From positions 124,001-188,000 of the forward strand of contig JADGKB010000013.1 in the NCBI GenBank assembly GCA_027604185.1: a stretch of 64,000 bases of DNA. Reading direction: 5' to 3'. The position numbers and the translations under genes were made by a program. This DNA is from Boothiomyces macroporosus (taxonomy: Eukaryota; Chytridiomycota; Chytridiomycetes; Rhizophydiales; Terramycetaceae). The notes under the pieces are model-generated. The model did not search any database and had not been told where the DNA came from. It was given only the letters and a program-made list of their open reading frames with translations. The stretch's first letter is position 1, and every line of letters starts with the position of its first letter. Shown in pieces: positions 40,648 to 51,020 of this stretch.

Positions 40648-41103
40648 TAAGTGGGAATGGAAAAACGATCATGGGGTAAATATAAGATTGACAACAATGG
40701 GCCTGGTGCTGTGGTTCCAGTTTCATGTTCCCCTACACAAATAATAAAATAGTATAGCAAGATACAAGGCATCACCAGTCACGGCATAGTTTGTACTAGC
40801 ATATAAGTAGGGTTAGTTTGCTGGTGTGTTATTTGGGCGAGATTCTCGTTCATCTCGTCAATCTCAAGGTAAAACGGGGTTAGGACCCCCTGATAACAGT
40901 GAATAAAATTGTGGGTTATTATCTCCGCTACATGAGTAATAATCAAATAAAGGAGATAATGTCTGCCGGATTAGTAAAGATGGAAGATGGGCTTTCAAAT
41001 CCGCCCATCAAGTGAGAGCAAAACCTAGCTGCCATAGCTATCTTACAAGAAAATTTGATGGGTTGGGTTCGAATATCCGCTTAACGAGTAAACATCAAAA
41101 ACT
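40648..41103. other. Intergenic region, no confident gene
   Basis: About 455 bp. A plus-strand ATG at about 40962 could start a small spliced protein (MSAGLVKMEDGLSNPPI...), but the implied intron (GTGAGAGC...) is weak and the continuation is antisense to the 7TM gene. A GGTTCGAAT block near 41066 resembles a tRNA T-loop but has no pairing stem. Confidence 0.35.
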
Positions 41104-41862
41104 TTATTTAGTACTATACTGGAAATTGGTAATACGGGCGAATTCATCCTTGAAATCCACGATCCTTATCAACACTAAAGACCAGCATAGAGATTGGAAT
41201 GGTGCAATAGCCTTCTTGTGAAACAATCTGTTGGTTTGACAGAAAACTTGTGCAATAAAAAAGATTGTGATTACACACGACAGAACTAGTGAATAGTAGT
41301 GGAGCCTGATTGCGATTCTACTTCTGTTGCTAACAGAATTCCGAAGAGTCAAAGTGATATATGTTTCAAAATACAATATAATGACGCAGGCGGTGATATT
41401 CATTGTTATCCTGAATGCTTGATGCACAGCAAGCGGGATAGGATTAGGAACTCTGTAGATTTCCGCCGAGTCGATTATAATGTTGATTATTGTGAGGCTG
41501 ATTCGCATGAATAGGTGAACAAGTGCAAGTGCATAGTTGAAGTGTCTGTTGTTTGAAAGGCACTTTGCCCGAAGTGTCAAAAGGTATAGAATTGCAAAAA
41601 TCGCTAGCAAATGGACAAATTCCTGCACGATATCCAGGCTAGAGGCTAACACTCCACTGAAAGATGCATTGAAGCTTGAAATCAGCGAAGAGCAGAGCTG
41701 AAAGAATAAAGCAACGATTACGGCAAAGGTATATCTCGTCCATCCATGGAAATCCGTAATTATCCGCAACAAACTGAAAAATAAATTACCCACCAAGACT
41801 GCATTGCAGAATGCCGTAAACATGATGTCTACCGGCACCACATTGTTCAGCGATACCTTCAT
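41104..41862 (-). CDS. Small 7TM protein, tandem copy 1 (252 aa)
   Basis: Intronless. Seven hydrophobic helices fill nearly the whole protein, with very short ends: VPVDIMFTAFCNAVLVGNLFFSLLRII, TFAVIVALFFQLCSSLISSF, FVHLLAIFAILYLLTLRAKCL, YALALVHLFMRISLTIINIII, AFRITMNITACVIILYFETYI, YYSLVLSCVITIFFIAQVF, and APFQSLCWSLVLIRIVDFKDEF. No signal peptide or ectodomain. No GPCR or rhodopsin signature (no retinal Lys pattern seen). Family unknown to me; the three adjacent copies share IAPFQS..WSLVLIR.V.FK.EF at the end. Confidence 0.78.
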   Translation of the reverse strand: MKVSLNNVVPVDIMFTAFCNAVLVGNLFFSLLRIITDFHGWTRYTFAVIVALFFQLCSSLISSFNASFSGVLASSLDIVQEFVHLLAIFAILYLLTLRAKCLSNNRHFNYALALVHLFMRISLTIINIIIDSAEIYRVPNPIPLAVHQAFRITMNITACVIILYFETYITLTLRNSVSNRSRIAIRLHYYSLVLSCVITIFFIAQVFCQTNRLFHKKAIAPFQSLCWSLVLIRIVDFKDEFARITNFQYSTK

Positions 41863-42033
41863 TTTTCAAATCTAAAACTTTTTCCTTCCTTTTTAGAAGT
41901 GATACCGCCCAATTTATCACAGACAAGTCCCGACTTTCTGGGTCCTCAAATCGAACGCTTTGATGTTTGTTTTGGCATTGTAATTAGAGTCAATTAAGCG
42001 CAACTATTTCAAAACTTTTATTGAGTACTATAT

Positions 42034-42825
42034 TCAAAGTTTAGTGCTTCTTTCGCGCGAGCTGTGAGTAATTAACTGGGAGAATTCGGACTTGAACTCC
42101 ACTATTCTAATCAAAACCAGTGACCAACTAACCGATTGGAAAGGAGCCAAAAAGTTTGGATCAAAAAGTCTTTCTGCTTGGCAGAAAACCTGTGCGACAA
42201 AAATGAATGTGATTACGATTGATAATGCCAGCGAGTAGTAGTGCAGTCTTTTTGCAACCGAGCTTTCTCCAGAATGAATTACGGCGTTTCGGAGGGTGTA
42301 AGTGATAAATGTTTCAAAGTACAGTATAACGACACATGCGGAGGCGTTCATTCCCATTCTGAATATTTGCTGGATTACAGACGAGACTGGATTCGGTTTT
42401 CCATTAATTTGTGCAATATCAATTGTGACATTGAGACCCGTCAAAGCAGTTCGCATGAACAGGTGGAACAATGCCAATCCAAAGTTGAAATACTTGGAAT
42501 AAGTGTAATTGGAAAGGCATTCTGCTCGAAGTGTGAGCAAGTATATAATAATGTACACTGCCATCATGTGAATTAACGCTTGGATAATGTCCAAATAAGG
42601 AGCAGTTGCAATGCTGTAGGAATTTGAAAAGCTTGATAATATCGAGGAGACCATCTGTAAGAATAAAGCGCTAATTGCTGCAATGCTGTATCTAGTAAAC
42701 CCTTCAAATTCTGTTGTCATCTTTAGCAAGCTGAAAAACAAGTTTCCAACCAGGCACGCATTACAAAATGCATTGATCATAATACTGGCATCAACTGGCG
42801 GGGCACTTGCAGCTCCTGCTTTCAT
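42034..42825 (-). CDS. Small 7TM protein, tandem copy 2 (263 aa)
   Basis: Intronless paralogue: ASIMINAFCNACLVGNLFFSLLKM, RYSIAAISALFLQMVSSILSSF, LTLRAECLSNYTYSKYFNFGLALFHLFMR, FRMGMNASACVVILYFETF, AQVFCQAERLFDPNFLAP, WSLVLIRIVEFKSEF. The motif CNAxLVGNLFFSxL in TM1 and the VVILYFETFITYTLR segment in TM5 are shared by all copies. Same strand and spacing as its neighbours (about 130-170 bp gaps), typical of tandem duplication. Confidence 0.78.
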   Translation of the reverse strand: MKAGAASAPPVDASIMINAFCNACLVGNLFFSLLKMTTEFEGFTRYSIAAISALFLQMVSSILSSFSNSYSIATAPYLDIIQALIHMMAVYIIIYLLTLRAECLSNYTYSKYFNFGLALFHLFMRTALTGLNVTIDIAQINGKPNPVSSVIQQIFRMGMNASACVVILYFETFITYTLRNAVIHSGESSVAKRLHYYSLALSIVITFIFVAQVFCQAERLFDPNFLAPFQSVSWSLVLIRIVEFKSEFSQLITHSSRERSTKL

Positions 42826-42953
42826 GTTTTGACGTTTTTTTGCTTTTCTGGAATATATATTTGCCGACAGTGGGCTTTGTTGAGTCGCCTCATTAGGCGT
42901 CCACTGAACCCAGACCTGGAATTAAACCGTAAATGTAACTCTATTTATTAAAT

Positions 42954-43766
42954 TCAAATGTAAGATCGTTCGGCTCGTTTGTAATTGTCTGATGATGTTG
43001 CGAATCTACTACTGGAGACCAACTTTTTGAATTCATCCTTGAACTCCACGACTCTTATCAAGACCAGTGACCAAGAGAGGGATTGGAATGGGGCAATGAA
43101 ATTTGGGTGCACTAGTCTTTCTGCTTGACAGTACACTTGCGCAATGAAAATAGAGGTGATGATAAATGACAAGGCAAACGAATATACCTCCAATCTTTTC
43201 GCAACTTTACTTTCTCCGGATGTGACGATTGCTGAACGTAATGTATAAGTGATAAAAGTTTCAAAGTACAAGATGACTACGCATGCAGTGACATTCATTC
43301 CCATTCTGAAAAACTGGCGCAGGAACGGCGAAACTGGGTTTGGCTGATTTATGATTTGATAGTAGTCCACCACAATGTTGATTGAAGTGAGAGAAATTCT
43401 CATAAACATGTGAACTATCGCTAATCCATAATTAAAGTACTTTGAAACCTTCAAGTGGGAGCAGCATTCCGCTCTAAGGGTTAGTAGGTATAGGATAAAG
43501 TAAACCGCAATCAAATGAATGCTCCCTTGTATAATGTCCATGTAAGGTGTCAACGGCACTGCATAGGAATCTGAAAAGCTCGAAATTACCGCTGAAGTCA
43601 TTTGAAAACTTAGCGCTGCTGCTGCGGCTACTGCATACTTGGAGTGCCCTTCCCACTCCGTTACCAATCTGAGAAAAGAGAAAAACAGGTTGCCGACAAT
43701 ACAGGCATTGCAGAATGCATTAACCATAACGTCAATTGGAACCACAGCGTTCCCTCCAGCCTTCAT
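42954..43766 (-). CDS. Small 7TM protein, tandem copy 3 (270 aa)
   Basis: Intronless paralogue closest to copy 2: VMVNAFCNACIVGNLFFSFLRLV, KYAVAAAAALSFQMTSAVISSF, LLTLRAECCSHLKVSKYFNYGLAIVHMFMR, FRMGMNVTACVVILYFETFITYTLR, AQVYCQAERLVHPNFIAPFQS. Conserved polar residues inside helices (the N of CNA, the E of YFETF, the Q of FIAQV.CQ) hint at a ligand or ion site, by inference only. Confidence 0.78.
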   Translation of the reverse strand: MKAGGNAVVPIDVMVNAFCNACIVGNLFFSFLRLVTEWEGHSKYAVAAAAALSFQMTSAVISSFSDSYAVPLTPYMDIIQGSIHLIAVYFILYLLTLRAECCSHLKVSKYFNYGLAIVHMFMRISLTSINIVVDYYQIINQPNPVSPFLRQFFRMGMNVTACVVILYFETFITYTLRSAIVTSGESKVAKRLEVYSFALSFIITSIFIAQVYCQAERLVHPNFIAPFQSLSWSLVLIRVVEFKDEFKKLVSSSRFATSSDNYKRAERSYI

Positions 43767-44562
43767 GTTGCCTGATCCTTTTTCCCTTTACTTTTATATC
43801 CACCGCTGATGAACTCGGTTCCTCTATGACCAAAAAAGGATTTCAAAAAACGTTTTTGGCTGTTATCCATCTTTAATAATGACTCGCTACCGTTCTGTAT
43901 ATAACTAGAAGGTAAGACGAGCTGCTTTCAAAAAGTTGCCGAATGTAATTCTTTTATTTTATTCCCAAGAAAATAAGGATTTTTTAATTGAATTGATTGA
44001 TGGTGCCAAATCTGGAAAATGCATGGCACCAATGAACTGTTGTCGATTTGAACCACTGCCTCTTCAGTCCACATGCATGTGGAAAACAATGGATTTACTA
44101 GCATTGCTCCAAATTTGATACAACTTTGCAGGTGTTTCACTTGGTCCTACGTCCATGAGTGATGGAGAACCTCCAAGCTCATCAGTAGCAAGTTTGCACA
44201 GTAGGAATTTAATGATTTTTAGCACATTCTCTGTAGAAAGGGAAAGTAAGGCTCGCAAGATTTGGCAGACGAATATCAGATCCACGATAGTTTTGAACAA
44301 TGAAAAAATCTCACTGGTATTCAGACAAATGTCGATTAGTGCCTCAGATTTGATTTATACCAGTTGATATTGAGTTTACTTTCAGACATATTAACCAGCC
44401 AGTCATTCAAATTAAAAAGCGTTACCAAGCAGCGTTCGATACCAATTCAAAGGCTAGGTTCGTAAATACTACCATCATTTTACCAAAATTAGGATACAAT
44501 AATAAATTGAAAATAGCCAACCATCAATCGAGAGTTTTAGCTTTCGATTTTTTTATTTTTTC
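43767..44562. other. Unresolved region, possible spliced minus-strand gene
   Basis: About 800 bp. On the minus strand a hydrophobic, helix-rich stretch FKTIVDLIFVCQILRALLSL and STENVLKIIKFLLCKLATDE (about 44300-44070) reads like real protein. It could splice through a 17-nt GTGGAC...GGCAG segment to WFKSTTVHWCHAFSRFGT, ending at 43984. The 5' end cannot be joined convincingly, and a competing plus-strand frame exists. Family not recognised. Confidence 0.3.
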
Positions 44563-46008
44563 ATGAGCTGGAAAAATCAAATTCTACAGAATATATCAAT
44601 TAGTACAGCGCAAGGGAAAAAAGCTCTGCAAGCTCAAAACAATATTCCCGCCATCAAGAAACCAAACTGGAATCACCATACTCCTACTATTAAATCCAGA
44701 ATATTGCCCCGTAAGCATTTACCGCCAACTATCAAGCATGGACTCCACAGAGTGTTGAATCATTCTGGCCCGCAGTTTTTATTAGACCCCAAGTCCTCCA
44801 ACTACAACTTTCCGGAATATTTATCGCAAATACCAGACCTGGATACTTTTGATTTTTCGAAAATATCAGAGTTCAAATTACCATATGAGGATCAAACTTT
44901 GACGCAGGTAGCTCTGGATAATAGTGCAAAATTCTATTCTTCAACTTCATCCTTGAGCGAAAGTCTGTTGCACATCATTCAAATGATTTCACCAAGAAAA
45001 GCAATGCAGAAACAAAGTGTTTCATTTATGGATAAAGTTGGAAGATTCTCTGAATTTCTATTTTGCGGAACTGAATTTAAACTTGTGTCCAATAACGGAG
45101 CGATTTCAATCAACAAACATGAGGTGAAAAAATACCACAACGTGCTGGCGAGCATGGGACATTTGCTAGAAGCATTTTTGACTGAAGAGCCTTCCAATTT
45201 CAAAAGTTATTTGATTGGTTCACCTGATTATCCAAAAACGCAGTCTGTGTTCAATTACAATATAGTAAGCATGACTAACACTAGATAAATGACAAGCTTT
45301 TAGTCAGATCACAGCTGGATGCAATCGAAGGGAATAAAATATTCGACTTAAAATCTAGAGCGGTTTACGGTATCAGAAACAACATTGAAAATTACCAGGA
45401 TTTCACGAAAAGCCGGATAGAATCAATGACTGGTGTCATGGATTCCTTTGAAAAGGAATATCGAGACATGTTTTTCAACGCATTCATGAAATACAAGTAA
45501 ATTCTTGATTTATCATAGCTTACAAGGAAGAATGGGGAATATGGATGGCTATTTTATCACTTACCACAATACAAAAGAGATTTTTGGCTTTGAATATATT
45601 TCACAAAGAAAAATGGATAATGAATTGTATCACAGCCAAGAAAAAGCGGAAAATACGTTTAATCTATCAGTCAAAATATTTACTGAAATCTTGGATACCA
45701 TTATTGTCCAATCTGAAAATGCTCATGTGTTTTTCGCTAAACCACAAGAAAATGTAGCCTGGATTTAATCTTAGAGCATGAATGTATACGTCTATATTGA
45801 AAATGAAATCTTACAGTATACAGTTTCAGTGCAATCTTTTGTAAATGGAAGGTTTGAAAAGAGGCCATTAAAAGCTAATGGCGACTGGAAATTATATTAC
45901 AACATTGAAAAAGTTCCTTTGGACACGCAAGTATACAATCGCCAGCGTGATCTGCACGATTGGTTAAAAGAAGGAGGATGGAAGAAACAAAAAAACAAGA
46001 ATGTATAA
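44563..46008 (+). CDS. PET127: Mitochondrial RNA-processing protein PET127 homologue
   Basis: Fungal mitochondrial membrane protein needed for 5'-end processing of mitochondrial RNAs; related to PD-(D/E)XK nucleases. A basic N-terminus (targeting-like) is followed by PEYLSQIPDLDTFDFSKISEFKLP, FYSSTSSLSESLLHIIQMIS, FKLVSNNGAISINKHE and the core VRSQLDAIEGNKIFDLKSRAV. Here Q-L-D and D-L-K-S-R-A match the conserved nuclease-like motif. SMTGVMDSFEKEYRDMFFNAFMKY, GYFITYHNTKEIFGFEYIS and KVPLDTQVYNRQRD follow. Introns of 20, 22 and 21 nt (near 45265, 45498 and 45751) restore the frame. About 460 aa. Confidence 0.85.
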
Positions 46009-46027
46009 TAATTTATAATAGAATTAT

Positions 46028-47650
46028 TTATTCAGTTTTTTGCTTCTTTTTCCTATTAATACTTGCATCTATAATCTCTCGCTTCTTTCTCTGATTGACT
46101 TCGTCGTACTTGGCTACTTGCTTTACTTGTTCTCGTTTGATACCCTTCTTCAATTCTTGTTTTAGGGCTTTGCTGGTGTTTTTCAATTCCAGCATCCAAT
46201 CTGGCACTTCGCATCCACTGTCTTTCATTACATTTACGATCCTAGAATTAACTTGGGGTACATTTTTAGATATGGTGTGTCTTGCTTTGTGAAATAAGTG
46301 ATTGCTTCTCCTTTTCTTCCAGCTCTGCCAGTTCTGCCAATTCTACTATTTAAATCTACAGTACCTATGTATATAACTTGCTACTGATTGGGGGAAATCA
46401 TAGTTGATTACCATATTAACTCCCTTAAAATCAATACCACGAGCCATCAATTCAGTTGCAATTAGAACCCAAATTTTCCCTGTTCTAAAGTTGTTGACAA
46501 TCATTTCTCTTTGCATTTTCGTTCTTTCACCATGAATCACATCCACATTGATCCCGTCATACACAAGTTCATGGAAAAGCTCTTTAGCCCTTTCAATAGA
46601 TTGCACAAAGATCAAGCATGGTGGCACCAGACCAGACTGTACTAACTGTCTTACAGCAACCAACTTTCCTTGTTCTTGTCCGACATAAAGCAGTTTTTGA
46701 TTAATTGTATCAGTTGCCGAGTTTCTAGTGTTAAAAGAAATCACTTTAAGCCAACAACAATTCTTAGTGGGTCTTTCATGAAGCTTTTTGCCAACTCTTC
46801 AACACCAGAAGAAATTGTTGCACTAAATAGGGATATCTGAAGGTTTGAAGCGGTACAAGCGGAAAAGATGTCATCTACCTGTTCCAAAAACCCTGCTTCA
46901 AGAAGTTTATCAGCTTCGTCAAGCACCAAATGTCGTACTCTATTGTCAATAAATGATAACCTATCTAATTTGAATACTTCTTGTTTTAATGCATTCACTA
47001 ACACCATAGGTGTGGTAATAAGTATATCTTGTTAGCGATGCCTTACCGTAATTCTTTAGATTGCTGGTAGTGTTGGCTTTTGAAAGAACGCAAACCTTGA
47101 AAGGTTTCCCCACAATCAATTTCTGCATTTCACGGTGAATCAAACGTTAGTATGAATTTACTTGAGTTGCTAGTTCCCTTGTAGGCGATATAATTACAGC
47201 TCGAAATCCTTCTTTAGTTGGTGCTTTCAGATCGTGTAAAATTGGCAAAAGGAAGGCCAAAGTTTTACCTGAGCCGGTTGGAGCGCAGGCAATCAAATCT
47301 CTGCCATGCAAAATAATCGGAAGTGACTGCATTTGAATGGGTGTGGGGGTTTCATAGCAACTGGCAATATTTTTCTGTAAATAGTTTTTGAATTGGAATC
47401 GCTCACCCAATTCTTCAAAAGTTTTGAAAGGATGAGGAACATCTGTCCCGTATACTTTAATGTTATTCTTTTTCCTCCATTCATTAGCATCTTGAATAGT
47501 GTCAAGGATTTTTGGTTTTGGCTTGTCGTTAAAGAAATCCAGCTCTGAGTCGTTGGTGGCTTCCGGTTTAGTTTCCTTGGCTTCCTTCTTTTCTGGCTTG
47601 TATTTCTTGTTGAATTTTGCTCCTGCTCCAAGTACTTTGAAAAAATCCAT
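46028..47650 (-). CDS. ROK1: DEAD-box RNA helicase ROK1/DDX52
   Basis: ATP-dependent helicase of 18S rRNA maturation. [18 protein letters not shown] start, [49 protein letters not shown] (Q motif, motif I), [17 protein letters not shown] (Ia), [10 protein letters not shown] (Ib), [12 protein letters not shown] (DEAD), LFSATIS (SAT), [54 protein letters not shown] and [17 protein letters not shown]. Four introns: 47141-47161 (ends in TG, see separate entry), 19 nt near 47030-47048, 20 nt near 46724-46743, and 22 nt near 46351-46372. Basic C-terminus (NRKKKQKTE). Close match to human DDX52. Confidence 0.95.
47141..47161 (-). other. Apparent GT-TG intron in ROK1 (21 nt)
   Basis: On the coding strand the intron begins GTAAATTCATACTAAC and ends CGTTTG. 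Removing it joins ...RELATQ to IHREMQKL, exactly the DDX52 motif Ia region. The nearest AG acceptor is 18 nt downstream, in frame, and would delete IHREMQ. Confidence 0.6.
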
Positions 47651-47933
47651 AAAAAAAAGAAAAAAAAAGTTAAAAATATTTTAGAGGACTCTATTTAACA
47701 GGAATGATTTTATCAAGTCAAGATATTCTAGATCAATCGCTTAGCAGCTTGCGAAAGCGGCATTCAATGAAGAATTTGGTCTATCTCAGACGATAGCTAC
47801 TGGTTTTGAGTTATGATGAGCAGCTTCATTGCTCAAACAACCATTCAAATAATAATTCTCTACCAGCATTCTTCAATCGAAAATAAACCATTCGTTTGAA
47901 CAAATCTTGGTTTTTATAGTACATTCATTTTTA

Positions 47934-48922
47934 TTATAGTTGGATGAAATCAACTGCTTCATCCCAAGCACATGTTGCGATCAGTCCAGGAACAAATAAC
48001 GAGAAATCCAAACCATGAACAAACTCTGTGTGCTTATCATGAACAAACACTTGTTTTGACATTGCAATATTCCATAATCTCATAGTCATGTCATAAGACA
48101 CACTGGCAATCACATTACCATCGTGAGGGGAGCATTTAAGTCGCTTAACTGCATATTCATGTCCCTGTAGTACTAGTGTGGGTTGATTGGTCATTCTTAA
48201 ATCCCATTGCTTGATTGTGGTATCAACACTTCCTTGAATTAGCCAAAAGTACCAGTTACTATCGTGTTCTTGACATACTTATTCCAGTCTAGAGCCAGTA
48301 CCTCGTTATTATGTGCTTTAAATGTTTGGACTGACTGAGGCGATCGAATATCCCACAGTTTTACAGTGTGGTCCCCAGATGCAGAGGCAAACAGCTCTGC
48401 GCTGTGCGGACACCATACTGTTTGATAAATACAATGGCCGTGCTCCTGCCAAGTCTGAATCGAATGAGGAATTTCTGGATTCCACTGCTATTACAAATAA
48501 TTACCAACTTGATTGTCAAATCCCACGACCCAGAAATAAATGTATTCTTGGCAACTAAATTCCAATTCACAGAGTATACTTCTTTAGTGTGCTCCAGATA
48601 ATTTCGAACTGGGAAATCCTAAAATAAGTTGTAATTACAGGCATTGTAACATCAAACAGTTTAATTGAACCGTCTCCAGATCCTGTCACTAGTTGGTTTT
48701 CATGATTTTCTGCCCAACTGAGATCAAATAATCCATCTTGGGTGTCATATCTTGATTAGCGAGAAATTACAGTTGTTGAACAGTGCTGTTGTGAAGAATC
48801 CAAAGCCTGCCATTTCCAACAATTCCAAAATTGGCTGCGGATGCTACAGCGCATCTTTCCTTGAAAAATGGACTGAACTCTACTGCATACCCATTAAATC
48901 CTTTAGTGTGAAATCTTTGCAT
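47934..48922 (-). CDS. PEX7: Peroxisomal PTS2 receptor PEX7
   Basis: WD40 propeller that carries PTS2 proteins to peroxisomes. Five exons with four introns of about 20 nt (near 48755-48774, 48620-48639, 48490-48510 and 48244-48263): MQRFHTKGFNGYAVEFSPFF, CAVASAANFGIVGNGRLWIL, YDTQDGLFDLSWAENHENQLVTGSGDGSIKLFD, PVRNYLEHTKEVYSVNWNL, FISGSWDLTIKLWNPEIPHS, ELFASASGDHTVKLWDIRSP, NEVLALDWNKY, GSVDTTIKQWDLR, GHEYAVKRLKCSPHD and SVSYDMTMRLWN. These match PEX7 closely. In the third intron the acceptor used must be the downstream TAGCAG to keep KLWNPE. About 300 aa. Confidence 0.92.
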
Positions 48923-49342
48923 CAGATTTGGTTTTCAAACTTGAAAAGTGCAAACTTTCATAAAGCAAGAGTCTTCAGATGAGCGCTAGAGATGTGAAGT
49001 GAGACTCCAATCTGCAAGAGAACCGATTAGCTTTACACAGCCAGCAGGTGAGCTCCTGCAAAGTTGAAGAGCGTATTTCAAAACTAGCTCGTAATTCAAA
49101 TGTAGCTCATAATTCAAATGTAGCTCATAATTCAAATGTAGCTCATAATTATGCTTTTAGATATAAAACAAACTCAAGCTATTTCCTACCATCAGTTGGA
49201 CCGCTTGCCAATTGACGCTGACTTGATTGATAATGTTAAGAGTGAGATTTGATCCGCATTGCAATACACAAGTTCGAGGAAGCTTGGAAAAGTTGTTTGA
49301 TTGCATTATCGCCTGGTTTGACACGAAAACGAGTTTGTCAAA
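48923..49342. promoter_or_regulatory. Divergent promoter region of PEX7 and LRR gene
   Basis: About 420 bp with no gene seen. Holds an 18-bp tandem repeat (49091-49144) and, just after it, a TATA-like AGATATAAAAC near 49160. Confidence 0.45.
49091..49144. repeat. Three tandem copies of an 18-bp unit
   Basis: The unit TAATTCAAATGTAGCTCA occurs three times in perfect tandem. A partial copy precedes it (TAGCTCG at 49084) and a diverged TAATTATG follows. Confidence 0.8.
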
Positions 49343-50944
49343 ATGGGTTGTTGCGCTTCAAAAGTGGAAGACTATGGAAGCGAATTGGACCTGTCAAACC
49401 AGAAACTTAAAGAGCTACCAAAAAATGTACTAAAAATGAAAAAGCTAAAGAGGTTAAAGCTCAATCAAAATTCACTACAGTTACTACCTGAAATTGCGGA
49501 TTTGGACATTCTTGATTTTCTAGATGTCAGCGATAATAATCTCAAATGCTTTCCGTCTGGACTACCAGTTTCTATTGTGACAATATTGGCCAGCAATAAC
49601 AGACTCTTTTACTCTCAGATTACAGAGACTATAGGGAAACTGGAAAATTTGGAAACGCTTAATCTTAGTTCAAACCAGATAGAGTAAATCATGCTAATCC
49701 AAGAATAATTCCGGAACAACTGGGACTGCTGAACAAATTGAGAGTGTTGGATTTGTCAAAGAATCTATTGACGGTATAATTTGCTGATATCAGGAAGTAC
49801 CAGAATGCATCTTTAATCTTGGAGAAAATCTCACCAAACTACTTCTCAATGATAACAAAATCAAATCTGTGGGGCAAAAAGTTGACAGACTCTCCAATTT
49901 AAAGGTAAGTGAGTCCTAATTTAGCATCTGGATTTGTCAAATAATGCAATATCTGGATTACCTTCTGCATTTGGTTCCTTGTTTAGCTTGGTTATCCTCA
50001 AACTCGCTGGAAATAATCTTCACGAGTTGCCAGATCAAATTGGCAACTTAACCAATCTGGAAGTGCTGGAGTTGCAAGAAAATCACAATTTGATTGGATT
50101 GCCAATATCGTGTTCGTCTATGACTAATTTGAAATCCCTTTTTATTTACAACACGAAATCAGAGCATTTCCCATGGGCATTAGAAAACTGGACAAATCTA
50201 CAGGAACTAATAATCCGGCAACACCCCAGGATTGAAGAAATCCCTGGTAACATATTTCTAATCCTGATACAATCTGTGATTTAGTAAATTTAAAAACCTT
50301 GGATTGTCAAGACTGTTCAATTACTTCATTGCCTTTGAATATAGGCAATCTAACACAACTTGTTAAACTTGACGTCCGCAAAAATAGGATTACAACCTTC
50401 AATTTGCCAGAGTCCTTATCCAACTTGTCAAGTTTGACCAAGCTGTACATCAGCAACAACAACCTCAGCACTATTTGCGATGAAATTTTGGAACTGCCAC
50501 TGCTTGAATTGGATGTGGCACACAATGGATTGAATTCCATTCCAGACAACATCAAAAAGTTGGACAAGCTACAGAAACTGTTTATCAGCAACAACAAAAT
50601 TGAAAAGTTGCCAGACACCATTTGGTAATATTAGCTAATACAAGCTCCCTATCTAATTTGACAGTCTTGGAGTGTAGACACAACCTACTCTCTTCTCTAC
50701 CTAGTGGATTGGGACAGTGTACTAAGTTAACCAGACTTGCTGCCGACAGTAACCATCTGTTGGATATTCCCAACGAGTTTGTTGGGCTCAAACTAATCTC
50801 GGTATACGCGATCTAACCTAGTATCTGGATTTGCGTGACAACAACTTTCCGATTGAATTGAATGGTGCTGTGAAAGAAGGCAAAGACGCTCTAATGCGTT
50901 TCTTGGAAAAGCGAATCGAAAAGGAAAAGTACGGGAAAAAATAG
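49343..50944 (+). CDS. Leucine-rich repeat protein with N-myristoylation/palmitoylation signal
   Basis: Begins MGCCASK, a classic N-myristoylation plus Cys-palmitoylation start, so probably membrane-tethered. The rest is a run of 23-residue LRRs of the PIRL/SHOC2 kind (LKRLKLNQNSLQLLPE, LVILKLAGNNLHELPDQIGN, LVKLDVRKNRITTFNLPESL, LTKLYISNNNLSTICDEIL, LQKLFISNNKIEKLPDTI). It ends DNNFPIELNGAVKEGKDAL plus a basic coiled tail. Six mini-introns of 20 nt each (starting 49685, 49778, 49903, 50247, 50626 and 50801); the fourth seems to end in TG. Roughly 490 aa. Likely a scaffold for small-GTPase or kinase signalling, by family analogy. Confidence 0.82.
50247..50266 (+). other. Apparent GT-TG intron in the LRR gene (20 nt)
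   Basis: Begins GTAACATATTTCTAAT and ends CCTG. Removing it gives EIP-DTICDLVNLKTLDC, a perfect LRR unit. The first AG acceptor lies 18 nt downstream in frame and would delete DTICDL, breaking the repeat length. Confidence 0.55.
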
Positions 50945-51020
50945 AGGTGCAATAAATAGTCATTTATAATTTGTTTTGTATGGATTCATATATTTTTTGA
51001 ATCAAAACCATAATCACAAA

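Noticed and set aside
41055..41090. tRNA-like T-loop sequence GGTTCGAAT
   Set aside because: The flanking bases do not pair into a T-stem, and no A box, anticodon arm or acceptor stem can be drawn around it.
43985..44100. GGTTCAAATC on the minus strand as a tRNA B box
   Set aside because: The expected 5-bp stem around the loop does not pair, and no cloverleaf fits.
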